NCBI GenBank assembly: GCA_025506515.1
Contig: CM046456.1
Span: forward strand, 68,415,659-68,479,658
From: Flaveria trinervia
Lineage: Eukaryota; Streptophyta; Magnoliopsida; Asterales; Asteraceae
Reading direction: 5' to 3'
DNA length: 64,000 bases
The first letter of the stretch is position 1; every line of letters begins with the position of its first letter. The notes beneath the pieces are model-generated. The model made no database searches. It was not told the origin of the DNA and saw only the letters and a program-made list of their open reading frames with translations. The position numbers and the translations under genes were made by a program. Positions 1 to 11,783 of this stretch are shown here, piece by piece.

Positions 1-69
1 TAAACTATAGTTATTACTAGTTTGATCGAAAGTGGTGGTGGGGGTGCTACACATTTCACAACCTTTTAG
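1..69 (+). pseudogene. Repeat-gene family copy A, 3' end only
   Basis: The last codons of a paralogue of copies B and C. In frame 1 the sequence reads an ESGGGGATHFTTF end followed by TAG at 67-69, matching the copy B terminus TSGGRGATHDTTL. The first codon of the window is TAA where the paralogues carry CAA in the QNIVD part of the repeat, so this copy appears to have a nonsense mutation and is probably a pseudogene. Everything upstream lies outside the window, so exon 1, the intron and most repeats cannot be judged. The 3' flank is broken 36 bp after the stop by element 1 and resumes at 12562. The assignment is supported by the matching 3' flank after 12562. It could alternatively be a diverged live copy using another frame. 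Confidence 0.7.
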
Positions 70-105
70 AAAATCAAGAGTTGTCAAAATAAAATTATTA
101 GTAAC
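70..105 (+). other. Host 3' flank of copy A, left part
   Basis: Short host sequence between the copy A stop codon and element 1. It contains AACCTTTTAGAAAATC-like sequence corresponding to the start of the copy B 3' flank at 18944. Its last five bases, GTAAC (101-105), are the left target-site duplication of element 1. Confidence 0.7.
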
Positions 106-921
106 TATAGAGATTAATGAAGAGCCTGATGCAACCTAAACACCCAATGTCTTTCTTGCATACTGCACAAGTGCATTGAAGAAGAATGCTTAGGAAGTTT
201 TACACATGCAACAGAAAAATACTCTAAGTGTAAAATCTTCCGAAGCCAAGACCAATATCTTCCGAAGCCAAATATGAAGTCTTCCGAAGCCTTAGAGACA
301 AAGTCTTCCGAAGCCTTAGAGACAAAGTCTTCCGAAGCTTCAACTCATGAAGACAGATTTCTTCCGAAGACTTTTAATACATGCTTTATCTGATATACTT
401 TTCCATAAAGCTGGACACCTTTCTGCTGCATCTCTATAAGGTCACCAACTTACATGAGTTGGTGAAAAGGTCCATGTTTTTGGTAAATGTACATTGAGGA
501 CTTGAGTCTGTAACTTTCTACTTCATGTACTTTATCCTTTTTGTAATAGATAAGGATGTGAGCTATGGCATGTCATAGTCACAAGTCAAAAGGCAATCTG
601 CCTTTTGACTCTACAATTGATTTTGTTTTGTGTCTAGTCAATTGTATCCAGCTGGCTTTCAAAGTATAGCCGGCTGTAGGATGTAGTATAAGTATCTCAT
701 GTTCTTGTATCTTTCTAATATGCTTTTGTAACACTTGTAATAGAACATAGAGAAAGCAATATACTGTATTCTTGAAAACCATACACTTGTGTTCTGTCTC
801 TTGCATTAGTTGTGTTCTTAGTATCTCAACTTCGTTAATCTAGTTTACTGTTTGATTAAAGTTTAGTTAATCTCCTCTTTGTGTTGTTGTGTTGTAACTT
901 GCACCCTTCAACGATCCTACA
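106..921 (+). repeat. Element 1 5' LTR
   Basis: Begins TATAGAG (the 3' copy has TGTAGAG, so the terminal TG is mutated to TA) and ends CCTACA just before the primer binding site. It carries six CTTCCGAAG motifs between about 235 and 370, three of them on a 23-bp tandem repeat that is collapsed in the 3' LTR. Confidence 0.93.
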
Positions 922-923
922 TT

Positions 924-935
924 TGGTATCAGAGC
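924..935 (+). promoter_or_regulatory. Element 1 primer binding site (tRNA-Met)
   Basis: TGGTATCAGAGC lies two bases after the LTR end. It is complementary to the 3' end of initiator tRNA-Met, the usual primer of plant copia elements. Confidence 0.92.
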
Positions 936-1005
936 ATTTTAGGCTCTTGATATAAGATCTCACCATCTTAAGAACCCTCACACACACATATACTAAACTT
1001 TTCAA

Positions 1006-2246
1006 ATGGCAGCCATTTCCAAGGCTGCTATGGAAACTGGAACCATGAACAAGTCCCCACTGATCACTCTTGATGAGTTTGATACCTGGTGTTTGAGAAT
1101 GGAAGGTTTCATCAGGCCTCTTGATTTAAGAATGTGGGAGTCTATTGAGAATGGACCTCTCATACCCAGCACCCCTTCTGCTACCGGTGTTGGTATGATC
1201 CCCAAAGATATGCCTAACTACTCTGATGAAGATAGGAAGAGAGTAGAGATAGACAGAAAAGCCATGACAGCCCTTCAAACTACCCTTCCAAACTCTGTGT
1301 ACAGAGGTTTCAAGAAGTGCAAAACAACCAAGCAGCTGTGGGATGCACTGAAACTGATGTATGAGGGTTCCTCTAAAGCCAAGGAGAACAAGAAGGATCT
1401 CCTGAATCAGCAGTTTGAAAACTTCACCTTCAAACTAGGTGAAACCATGACTCAGTAGTATTTCAGGTATGTTGAGATTGTGGATACCCTAGTGGATGGA
1501 GGAGTTTCTTTTGAAAACAGAGACATTGTAAGGAAGTTCATGTCCTCACTTCCTAGAAAATGGACACACTACTGTGTGGTGATCAAGAGAACTGAAAATC
1601 TCAAAAATCTTACTCTGACAGAGTTATATGGGATTCTCAGTGGCTACCAGATGGAGATGAACATGCAAGGTTCATCTGGCAACTCTAACAATCAAATGGG
1701 TTCAGCCCTACATGTGGTTGAAAGGGATAGCATAGAACCCAAACATCATCTCTTATGCTACCCTGACAATTCACCAAAGGGTTCTTTCATCACCGTCCCA
1801 GAGACACCAAGGGAAAACTACACTCAAGGAAGCCCATTCCAAGAGACAAGCTCTTCTCAAGCTTTTGTGTCTTTTGATGAAAGTTGTGGCAACTCTCTTT
1901 TCACTCTTGAAGACCTAGACTGTATTCACCCAGATGATCTGGAATACATGGAATAGTCCAGCAGATGGCTCTTCTCACTCACAGAGCCAAGAAGTTCTAC
2001 AAGAGGACTGGAAGGAAGTTCCCAAGCAATGCAACCAGTGTAAAGTTTGGCCTGGATAAAGGCAAAGTCAAGTGTTACAACTGTAACTTGATGGGCCACT
2101 TTGCTAGAGAGTGTAAGGCACCTAGAGCAAATGGTGGCCAAACACAGTCCAGACCAAACTACACTGACAAAGCTCTCCAGAATGAGAAGTCAAAGCAGCA
2201 GGTTGTTGTTGCTGTTGTAGAAGGAGGCTTTGACTGGAGCTTTTAG
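1006..2246 (+). pseudogene. gag: Element 1 gag (nucleocapsid), broken
   Basis: Encodes the structural protein that packages the element RNA. The ATG at 1006 opens a frame starting MAAISKAAM with the copia gag (UBN2-like) region. A TAG at 1456-1458 (probably from CAG) interrupts it, and the same frame continues at 1459-1956. A frameshift near 1955 then moves the reading to frame 3, where a CCHC zinc knuckle (C-X2-C-X4-H-X4-C) is encoded at 2073-2114 as CYNCNLMGHFAREC. The frame closes at the TAG at 2244-2246. The homologous gag of element 2 (21567-22030 plus 48280-49628) confirms the domain layout. Not functional as it stands. Confidence 0.9.
2073..2114 (+). other. CCHC zinc knuckle of element 1 gag
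   Basis: Encodes CYNCNLMGHFAREC with all four metal ligands intact, preceded by the basic stretch typical of nucleocapsid. Confidence 0.92.
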
Positions 2247-3746
2247 GTGGAAGATGCTTCTCCTAACCAAGCATTGATGGCAGATCATGATGATGCCAAG
2301 GTATTGGAACATCTCTGTACTCTTGAATGCATTGCTAAAGTTAATAGATATAGGTCCTATAACCTGGAGATGAGATCTGACCTTGAGTCCTTAAACATTT
2401 TAAAATCTGATTTTAGAAAGTCTGAAAATGATTATAAACTGGAGATAGAGGACCTTGAGAAAACCATTTCCGTTCTAAAAAATGAACACATAGATTTTAG
2501 GACTCAAATCAAAGATCTCATAACCAAGTTAACTGAGTGCTAGGCTGAGCTTGTGATCAGCAAAGCCAGGATAGAAAAGAGTGTTCTTGAAGAAGAGACC
2601 TTCAAGAACATGATATCCTCATCCCTGCATAACAAAATGTGTTATCAAAACAGGCAGGGACTAGGATCCAATGAGATAGCTCCTCCACACACAATCTTGT
2701 CTGTAAGATCTCCTAGGTGTGGAACTTGTGAAGATGAGCTTCTTCTTATAGATCCTATGAGTAAAGAGGATAAAGAAGAGATAGTGAAGAAATCCTCTGA
2801 GAAGAGTGAGAGGAGGATTCCAAGAAGGGTCACTATCCTTCTGAGGAGAAAAAGAAGACTGTAATGACCAAGTCCATGAGAAAGAACTTGATCAGAAAGA
2901 GCAAAAGAAAGGCAAGGAAGGCTCAAGAGATCAAGGCTACTTTTGATTCTAAGTAGAAAGAAGTTTTCATCTCTGCAGGGTTTAAAGTGGTAGGGACTGA
3001 AGACATAAACCAAAACTCTTCTGCTAAGAGTTCTGGTTCTTGTTCAAGTCATCTCAGTAGCATGAAGAAGACTGATCTGCTGTGTACCACTGCTGCACAG
3101 CCTGGACCATCAAACTCAAAGCACAGTCCTCAGCCCAAGAGGACTATCTCAGCATCTGCAAAGATGAAGGTGGAGAAGGGATGTGACCAAAGACAGTCCT
3201 ATTCTAAGGAAAAGGCTCTTGTGAAGAAGAAGATGAACCGTGTCATGTGTGTAGCACCACTCACATTGCTAAGGATTGTCCATACAATCCTAAAGGTATT
3301 GTCCATACGACCAAAACAAAGACTTCAAAGGGTCTCAAGAAGATTCAAGCTTCGGAAGGAAAATCTATTTCCCTCGAAAGCTCCAAATCTAAACAGAAGG
3401 GAAGTGGAAAATTGCCCTCAGAAGAGAAGTTGGTCTCGGAAGAAAGGAGTTCTTCCGAAGCACTATAGTCTACTGCAGTGTCTGCAGAATCTTTCGAAGG
3501 ATCAGTCATCAAAACTTCTGAAGTTCCAAAAGCTTCCGAAGTTTTGAAGGTCAAGTTCAAGACTCCAAAGGTGGTGTGAAAGTCTAAGAAAGACCAAGTG
3601 ATTGAGAATTCTCCATCAACAATAGCTCAAGATCCTCTTAGTACAACCATAGGATCTATTACTGTTGAATTACCTTCTCTTAATGAGCCCAAGACAAGCA
3701 AGGCTTGGGTTTCCAAATGTAACTAATCATTCTCTTTGTGCAGGGA
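2247..3746 (+). pseudogene. Element 1 gag-pol spacer: coiled coil and Ser/Glu/Lys-rich
   Basis: The stretch between the zinc knuckle and the protease. 2247-2543 encodes a charged heptad-like helix with LESLNILKSDF, also found in element 2 near 49160-49300. 2553-3240 is highly charged with many frameshifts. 3345-3547 is rich in Ser-Glu codons because it is built from copies of TTCGGAAG and CTTCCGAAG, the motif that also fills the LTR. No catalytic domain is visible. Long spacers of this kind are known in Sirevirus gag. Several stop codons break it (for example 2541-2543 and 2862-2864). Confidence 0.7.
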
Positions 3747-5027
3747 CAGCTGAAGACTAACAAAAATGTCTGGATCATTGATAGTGGCTGTTCTAGGCAC
3801 ATGACAGACAATAGGTCACTACTCCAGAACTTTGAAAGGATTGATGGAGGACTAGCTGCCTTTGGAGGAGATTAAGGTGGTTACATTTCTAGAAGGGACA
3901 AGGTCACAAATGGTAAGCTCAGTATAGAAAAGGTAAACTTTGTCAAGGAGCTTGGATACAATCTTCTGAGTGTATCTCAATTTTGTGATCAGAGTCATAA
4001 CATGCTCTTTACTGAGCATGAGTGCATTGTTCTTAAGCTTGGTGTGGTCATTCCACATGAGCATATCCTGCTTAGAGCCCCCAGGAAAGGAAACATGTAC
4101 AAGATGGATTTGCAAGAAACATCTCCCTCTAGAGAAGTTTTACGCTTTCTGTCTAAAGCTAAAAGTGATGAGTCTTTCCTATGGCATAAAAGAATGTGCC
4201 ATGTAAACTTTAAGAACATGAACAAATTGATTAAGCATGATTTGGTAACTGGAATACCAAAGAAAGAGTTTACAAGTGATGACCATTGTGTTGCATGCCT
4301 GAAAAGGAAGCAACATAAGGTATCTCACAAGCCTAAGGAAAGGAACTCCATCACTACACCTCTACACTTGTTACATATGGATCTCTTTGGCCCCACCAGT
4401 GTAATGAGTTTAGGAAGGACCTTATACTGTCTAGTGATCACAGTTGAATTTACAAGATTCACTTGGGTTTTTTCCCTTAGAACTAAGGATGAGACTCCCG
4501 AGATTCTGAAGAATTTCATCTTAAAGATTGAGAATCAGTCTGATCACAAGGTCAAGATCATAAGATATGATCAAGGAACTGAATTTAAGAACCAACTCCT
4601 TGATACATTCTATGATGAAAAGGGTATTACAAGACAATATAATGCTCCCAGGACTCCTCAGCAAAATGGTGTTGCTAAGAGGAGAAACAGGACACTGATT
4701 GAAGCTGCAAGAACCATGCTGTCTGACTCTAAGCTGCCCATCACCTTCTGGGCAGAGGCAGTCAACACTGCCTGCTATGTGCAGAATAGAGTTTTAGTAG
4801 TTAAGACTCATGGCAAGACTCCTTATGAACTTTGGCACAAGAGGAAACCTTTCATTGGTTGTCTCAGGTCATTTGGTTGTCCTTGCACCATCTTGAATAC
4901 CAAAGATCAAATTGCCAAGTTTGCTGAGAAATCAGATGATGGACACTTTATTGGATACTCTTCTCAACCTAAGGCTTACAGAGTATACAATCTCAGAACT
5001 AGAATGTTGAGGAGTCAGCCAATGTGA
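3747..5027 (+). pseudogene. pol: Element 1 pol: protease, pre-integrase and integrase
   Basis: Frame 3 encodes the aspartic protease motif DSGCSRHMT, with its catalytic Asp at 3780-3782. A TAA at 3873-3875 then interrupts, and the same frame continues through 4002-5027. The GAG-pre-integrase zinc region (WHKRMCH ... CVACLKRK) lies at 4182-4305. The integrase core follows: HMDLFGP carries the first Asp (about residue 127 of the 4002 frame), RYDQGTEF the second (190), and PQQNGVAKRRNR lies where the third acidic residue is expected. That position (4677-4679) is AAG, Lys, so the DD35E triad has lost its Glu. The usual VDDYSR segment has also decayed to VEFTR. The integrase should be inactive. 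Confidence 0.92.
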
Positions 5028-6666
5028 CTTTCAATAAACACACACCCTGTGTTGCTAGTTCTGGTCCGGATTGGTTATTTGATCTTGATTAGGTTACCAA
5101 TTGTTTTAACAAATCTTGTGAGAATGTTTCAGGATCTGCAGAAAATTCAAATACAAGTGATCCTGATCCAAGATTTGAGCTAGGAAGACCTTCAAGTCAT
5201 ATATTTTCAGCTCCAGTTGGAACTACTTCTGCAAATGAGGTTTCTATCAGCACAACAATGACAAACTCAACTGATACATCTGGTATGCCTTCAAATTCCA
5301 ACTCAGAGGCTCTACTACCAGATAAGAACACCTCAATTGTGGAAGACAACAATGGTGGTGGTGACAATGACCAAGAATTTCTTGATGCCACTAACCACAC
5401 CATAGATGAGAACATCAATGATGTCACACACTGCTTGGATCAAGTCTCTCGATAAGTGTGCTGATGTGGTGGGAGAAACATCCATGATAGATCTCAATTT
5501 CTCTAATTTAGATCTCTCTTAGCAACTTGTTGTGATCCCTCAGCTTAGGATCCACAAGTCTCACCCCACCACAAACATCATTGGAGATGTTGTCTCAGGG
5601 GTAAGGACAAGAGGACCAACCCATGAAGCAAATGTTTGTCTTCACTCTGGATTCTTATCCTAGATAGAGCCAAAGAAAATTGATGAGGCTCTAAAGGATG
5701 GAAGTTAGGTTGAAGCTATGCAACAAAAGCTGCTTCAATTCAAAAAGGCAGAAAGTTTGGAACCTTTGTCCTCTTCCTTCTAGGAAGACTACCATTGGAA
5801 CCAAATGGGTGTTTAGGAATAAGAAAGATGATAGAGGCATCATCATCAAGAACAAAGCTAGACTGGTTGTTCAAGGATACACACAAGAAGAAAGGATTGA
5901 CTACACTGATGTCTTTACTCCAATGGCAAGATTAGAAGCTGTTAGAATACTCCTAGCATTTGATGCATCCAAGAACTTCAAGGTTTTTCAGCTTGATGTG
6001 AAGTGTGCCTTTTTATATGGAGTGATAGATGAAGAGGTATATGTCAAACAGACACCTGGTTTTGTAGACCCTGATCATCCTGATTATGTCTGCAAGCTTG
6101 ACAAAGCTCTCTATGGGCTGCATCAGGCACCCAGGAAATGGTATGAGACATTATTTGAGTATCTTTGTAAACATGGATATAGGAGAGGTACTATAGATGG
6201 AATTCTCTTCATCAAAAGACAGGGAAATGACATACTTCTACTTCAAGTGAATGTGGATGACATCATCTTTGGTTCAACTAATCCAAAATTCTGCAAAGAC
6301 TTTGAGAAGCTGATGAAAGACAGATTTGAAATGAGTGCCATGGGGGAACTCAATTTCTTTCTGGGAATTCAAGTGAAGCAAGTTGAAGATGGCATCTTCA
6401 AAAGTCAGTCAAAGTATGTTCAGGACATACTTAAGAGGTTCAACATGACTGACTGTAAGATTTCTAAGACACCCATAGCTAGGAACCACTCCCTTGGACC
6501 TAATCTTGAGGGGGAGTGTGTAGATGAGCACTTATACAGGGCTATGATTGGGTCTCTTATGTATCTTACTACTAGTAGGCCTGATATTATGTTTGCTACA
6601 TGCATCTATGCAAGATATCAAGCCAACCTAAGATGTCTCACCTCATCACTGTCAAGAGGATTCTAA
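5028..6666 (+). pseudogene. pol: Element 1 pol: linker and reverse transcriptase
   Basis: 5028-5697 is a poorly conserved acidic linker with stops and a CTT-rich tail. The RT proper starts around 5780 with GTKWVFRNK and continues RLVVQGYTQ, QLDVKCAFLYG, ALYGLHQAPRKWYE, the active-site region and the SLMYLTTSRPDI segment, all in the frame open from 5698 to 6666. The catalytic box normally reading YVDD reads NVDD: the first residue is AAT (6250-6252), while both metal-binding Asp codons (6256-6261) remain. A frameshift near 6630-6660 separates it from RNase H. Family and order are clear; activity is unlikely. Confidence 0.92.
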
Positions 6667-7145
6667 GATACCTCAAAGGTGCTTCAACACTTGGTTTATG
6701 GTACCCTAAGAATCCTGACTTCAATCTGTATGCTTATACAGATAGTGATTATGGTGGTTGTAACATGACTGCAAAGTCTACATCTGGAGGATGTCAATTC
6801 CTTGGTGGAAGGGTTGTCTCATGGCAATGCAAGAAACAATCCTGTGTCACTGCATCAACTACTGAAGTTGAATACATTGCTGCTGCAAGCTGCTGTGCTC
6901 AAGTACTTTGGATTCAAAATCAGATGCTGGACTATGGGTTAAACTTCAAGGAGACTCCCATTCACATAGACAACAACAGCGCTATCTCAATCACAGAGAA
7001 CCCTGTGCAGCATTCAAGGACAAAGCACATCAATATCAGGTATCATTTAATAAGAGATAACTATGAAAAGGGATTAATTAAACTAGTCAAAGTTCACACA
7101 GATGAACAATATGCTGATATGTTTACAAAGGCTTTTGATGAATAG
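6640..7145 (+). pseudogene. pol: Element 1 pol: RNase H
   Basis: Continues pol in frame 3 with GLWYPKN, AYTDSDYGGC, the STSGGCQFLGG segment, VSWQCKKQSCV, TTEVEYIAAAS and IHIDNNSAI, then HINIRYHLIRD. The catalytic Asp (TDSD), Glu (EVEY) and Asp (IDNNSA) of copia RNase H are all present. The ORF ends AFDE-stop at 7143-7145. The reading frame is open from 6600, so the only lesion is the shift joining it to RT. The corresponding part of element 3 is at 40895-41310. Confidence 0.9.
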
Positions 7146-7905
7146 AGATTTAAATATCTAATATAAGCTATTGGGATGATAAACTTTGAGTAAGCTTTTC
7201 TTAATACTAATTCTTATTATTTCTTAAAATATGTGTGTCCTAAGTTGTCTAGTTCATCACTTTCATAAGCTCATGTTTTCTTTGGATGAAAATTTCTTTT
7301 TGAAGACTTATCCTTAGATTTTTGAAAATATCTGATACTTCGGAAGTTATGCTTTTAACTTTGGAAGCAAATCATGCCTTCAAAATAAATAATTGTCTAA
7401 GAAATATACCTTCGGAAGAGCTTTCAGATTTATCTTCCGAAGCTTAAATACTTGTCTCAGACACTCACTTATTTTCAAGGACCATTTACTTCTGAAGCAA
7501 AATTAACTATCGGAAGCTTTCTTGTTTTATATACAAAGCACTCAAGTTTTAGTTTCTCTTCCGAAGCAAAATTCTCAAAACTCTCAGGAAATTCTACCGA
7601 AGTCATTTTAGCTTCGGAAGCTTTTTAATTAAAACTTCCGAAGATAATTAACTTTTTCGGAAGCTTTTTGACTTCGAAGAAAACTACTTTTTGAGCAAAA
7701 GTAAACCACTTTTTCAGAGGTGGGATCGACATTCGGATTTCAAAGTTTATCCTCTTTCATTAAACTTTATCTGAAATCCTTCTCACATATAAACCCAACG
7801 GTTTGCCCCTCTTTCTATCATATGTTCTTCCTCCAAACCTAAAAACCCAAATTTCTCTCTGAAATTTCTTTCTTCCTTCTTTCTTCATCTTTAAGCTACC
7901 TCAAA
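7146..7905 (+). other. Element 1 spacer between pol and third ORF, TTCGGAAG-rich
   Basis: No coding frame is visible. From about 7335 to 7680 it is packed with TTCGGAAG, CTTCCGAAG and near versions, the same motif as in the LTR and gag-pol spacer. 7790-7905 looks like a leader for the third ORF: CT-rich, lacking in-frame ATGs, and ending AAAATGGC. Confidence 0.75.
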
Positions 7906-10900
7906 ATGGCCAACCTCGCTCATAGAAATGATTCCAACTTTACCATGCAGCTACACAGGCAACACAATCAGGTTGCTCTGTTAAGCTCTGAGAAAGATCC
8001 TCATTTCTCAGAGGTTTGTCGTTTCTTAGCTCTGTCTAACTAGTTCAACTCCCTAACCATTGATCCTCCACTCTATGAGGATCAGCCGCTTGAATTCTGG
8101 AAGACCTGCCAAGAGGTCATTATGGACCGGGAGAAGGCACTGTCTGCCACAGTTCAAGGGAGAACAATCTTCATCACTCCAGCCATCATCAATAAGCATC
8201 TTCAACTAGATGATGAAGAAGGTGAGGTGTTTTCCCAAAGGAAGCTGTCAATCATTCCTTTGAGCAGATGGGATATGAGGGGATTTTTCTGTAAAGACCT
8301 TTAGGAAAGGGAAGGTCTTATCTCAATGGAGATTCCTGCTCCATGTGGTCATCCACAGCTTATCAAACAAGCATGGTGGATGGGACCAGATTCCTGAGGA
8401 TCTCTCATTCATAATCCATGGAATGGTTCAGGGGATCAAATTCAGGTATTCTCATTTTGTTTATACAAATTTACTTGCTAATTTAGACTCCTTAGAGTAT
8501 TACATGTTTTCTAGATAGGTCCAGTACATTCTTAACTGTGAATTGGCTCATAGTTGAGAGAAACAGGTAACATTCTTAAATTGGGACAGATGAAGCCCAA
8601 CATCTTTAAAATATTAAGGAAGCCCACTGTTGGCTTCTCTGGGGTAGAAACACCCGTTGTCCCAAAAATGTTAGAGCTCATTGCTCAAGGTGACAACCTC
8701 ATAGCACAAGCTAGTGTTGAGCCCACGCCTGCTACCTCCCATCACCCACACAACCTCAAATCACCATCACTTACCAAAGAAAATCCAAACGAACCCCTGC
8801 TCAGGCTATTCAGTCTGTGGAGGCCCCCATATACTCACCCATACAGGAAGAAGTGGACACTGGAGCTCCCACTTCTCCTGAGGAGCAGACCACTCCCACT
8901 TCTCCTGAGGAGCAGACCACTCCCACCTCTTCAAGAATCAGCGCTGAGGTTCCTCATGCTCAGCCTGATGAGCTCATTAGCCCAACTGCCTTAAGCCATC
9001 ACTCTGAGTCTCAACACTCAAGTGATCAACCTTCAGGGGACAGTTACCATCCCCAGCCTATAGATCTCAACTAACCAATTCCCCACCTTGACTTCTATAC
9101 TAATGAAGATCTAGGTTTCAGTGAGTATAATGAGTCTCTCTTCTTTACCCCTACTCAAAGAGAGATGAATGCTCCTGAGTCTCCTACATCTATCTCCCAT
9201 CAGTCACCTACAACTGAGGTGGACACTTCTAAACCTGTTTAGGATGTCCATATGGAAGAGGTTCTCACTTTTGAAAGTGATTACATTATTAAGACCTCAA
9301 CCATGGCAACTCATCCCACTAACATCTCAACTGAGATTGCCAGTGAACAGAGGAAAACCAGCAGCCAAGAACCTGAAGCTGGTGGTGAGAGAGAGGACTT
9401 TGGTCCAATCATTTCATCCCCCAATGAGTCTTCTGATGAAGATGAGGGGGATCTGAGACTAAATGTGCACAAACTGACTAAAACATGCATCTATTTAGTC
9501 TCAAAGGTTAGTCACCTTAATCTCAGGTGACTACCTTACACAACAGGATCAATGATCAGTAACTTGAGTTTCATATCTTAAGGAAAAACTAGCTGGGAGA
9601 CCCTTAAGAAGTGCTCAACCAGGAACACAAGAACCTGTGGATGTGATTGACCTATCTTCCAGCTCGCCTATGCAAGTGGGTGATGCTACCAAAAAGGGGG
9701 AGAAAGTTATTACAACCACAGAACCTGGGAGTTCTTCAGAGAGAGTGGACATTGAGGACTCACCATCCTCACTTGCAACTATGCATTCTCAGCAACCTTC
9801 TCAAGTTCACATTAATGTGGACTACACTGACTCCTTCATATAGAGTCTGTTTGAGGATGGGATACCAAGGGCTATGTCATGTTCACCATCTTCCAATCAC
9901 ATCATTGGGTGGAGGTATGACACATCAGGAAAGCCCTAATCATCATAAGAGTTCAAGGACAGCAAGAAGTCTTCAATTTCAAACTTTGAACTACTATGAA
10001 GGTCTGGATTTAGTCAACATGCCACTTTTCAACCAAGCAAATCAAGACAAGCTAACAGACTGGCTCAAAGAATCCTAGACAGGATCACTGCAAAGTTCAG
10101 CTCAAGAAGGAGACTTAGGTAATCAGGCAATGCCACCGGTCAACTGGATGTTGAGGCAGACCCTAAGATTAGTTTCATTGGGGAAACCTTGACTGAAGGC
10201 CCAGTGGCAGAACCTGAGATTACTGTCTCATCATCATCAACTGCTGCAGAGATCCACACTCCTATTGAGACACCTGCTGGTGAAGGTGCTTCTCAACCTC
10301 TTTGGCCAGAGCTTAGATGCTGCAACAAGCAATGAAGGCCAAAGATCTTTCCACCCTGAGTTACAAAGGTCTGTGAGTGACAAAGGGAAAAGAAAGATGA
10401 CATCTGAGGAGATTGAGAAGGAGGAGAGAGAGAGGAAAATGAGGCTGAGGGGAGAAAGTCCTGTGCTGAGTCTTCAAGACTTATGGAGTCTGCTATCAGG
10501 GCTGCCCCCAGACTAGATACTCAGAATGATGAGTTAAGGGCAGTCGGGATAAATTACCTGCAGACAAGGAACTATGACATAGACAGTGTCATCTCTCTCC
10601 CCTTAGAAGAGTTGAATGAACTGGTTGATCTGGAAAGGTCAAAGGAGAAGAAGGAGGCAGAAGATGCAGAGCTTCTAGTACAAGTCAAAGAAGAGAGAAG
10701 AAGAAAAAGACTGTACAAGAATATGTCTACCCTCTCCCCAGTTCAGGAAAGTCCTGCACAAGAAGATGTGGTTCACCAAGAACCTCAGGTAGACAAAGAA
10801 GAAGAAAGGATCAAGATGATCAACTACCTGAGTGCCACAGGCTTCTATCAGGCAGATGCACTCCTTCTCTTGTCCTATGACTATGTTGAGTTTGAGTACT

Positions 10901-11741
10901 TAAAACAACTTGAGCTTGAGTTAGTCAAGGACATAAAGACAACTAAGAAGAAACTAAGGGATGAAGCTGTAAAATCAAGAGCTATCATCAAAAAAGCATG
11001 AAGTAGTCTGCTATAGGCAGAGGATGATGAGCTTCTTGAAGCTATATGGATTCTTCGGAAGGAGACTTGGCCCCATGTCTCTATCCACTATGGATGAGCA
11101 TATTAGGGTGATCAAGCAGAAGATCAAAAGTGGAGAGCTCACTGACTTACACTCCACTCCAAGTCAAGCCCCACCTGAAGTGGAGGTTAAGGTTGAATAA
11201 CCAGAGACAACACAACCTGGACCTCCTGCTAAAACTCAGCAAGCTTCATCTTCTGATCCACAGCAGGGTCAACCTCCCTCTCCTTCTGAGCCTGAGAGAG
11301 AGGAAGTCCCAACTGAGAAAGAAAGTGAAGATCAATCTGGTACTGCAGGCCAGTCTTCTCAGTTAAAACCTGTTAAGAGAAAGAAGAGGATGGCTTCTAA
11401 ACCAAAGTCAAAGAAGAAGAAGACTGCACCCTCTTTTACACCCCAGGATGAGTCAGAACATCTTGAGGTTGTGCAGCCAGAGGATGCTACATCAACTCCA
11501 ATTCAACCAGCTCCTCTAGCATCAGGAAGACCCATTTTATCTTGGACATACACCACAAATCCGAAAGATGGCATGTCATTAGAGATCAAGGCACTGAAGA
11601 CATTTACACATGGCAAGATATGTTTCAGTTGCCTCTGCATGACCTCTTTGATATGAGAAGACATTTTGATAGTCTGAAGGATCCTGATCACCTTATGAAG
11701 AAAGGATTGGTGATCATCCTAATGAGGACTGTTGACATCTG
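7906..11741 (+). pseudogene. Element 1 third ORF (envelope-position ORF), broken
   Basis: A long coding relic between pol and the 3' LTR, where Sireviruses carry an extra ORF often called env-like. The ATG at 7906 starts MANLAHRNDSNF. A stop at 8041-8043 interrupts it, and the same frame resumes with PLEFWKTCQEVI and ITPAIINKHLQLDDEE, the pattern of an N-terminal domain found in many plant transposon third ORFs. The middle (8554-9843) is Pro/Ser/Thr-rich in alternating frames. 10265-11001 is strongly charged and helical (coiled-coil-like). The C-terminus at 11542-11742 contains DIYTWQDMFQLPLHD, which matches EDVYTWYKRPLFYDA in element 4. No transmembrane segment or signal peptide is evident, so an envelope function is not supported. 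Confidence 0.75.
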
Positions 11742-11770
11742 ATGTCTACTAAGTGTTTTGGTAGCATCAG

Positions 11771-11783
11771 CCTAGGGGGAGTT
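11771..11783 (+). promoter_or_regulatory. Element 1 polypurine tract
   Basis: CCTAGGGGGAGTT lies directly before the 3' LTR. It contains the GGGGGA core characteristic of Sireviruses and would prime plus-strand DNA synthesis. Confidence 0.85.

Noticed and set aside
235..370. CTTCCGAAG cluster as heat-shock elements
   Set aside because: Heat-shock elements need GAA and TTC blocks with 2-bp spacing (nGAAnnTTCn). Here TTC and GAA are separated by one base, so the match fails.
7906..11741. True viral envelope gene in element 1
   Set aside because: Position is right, but no signal peptide, cleavage site or transmembrane segment can be read; described only as a third ORF.
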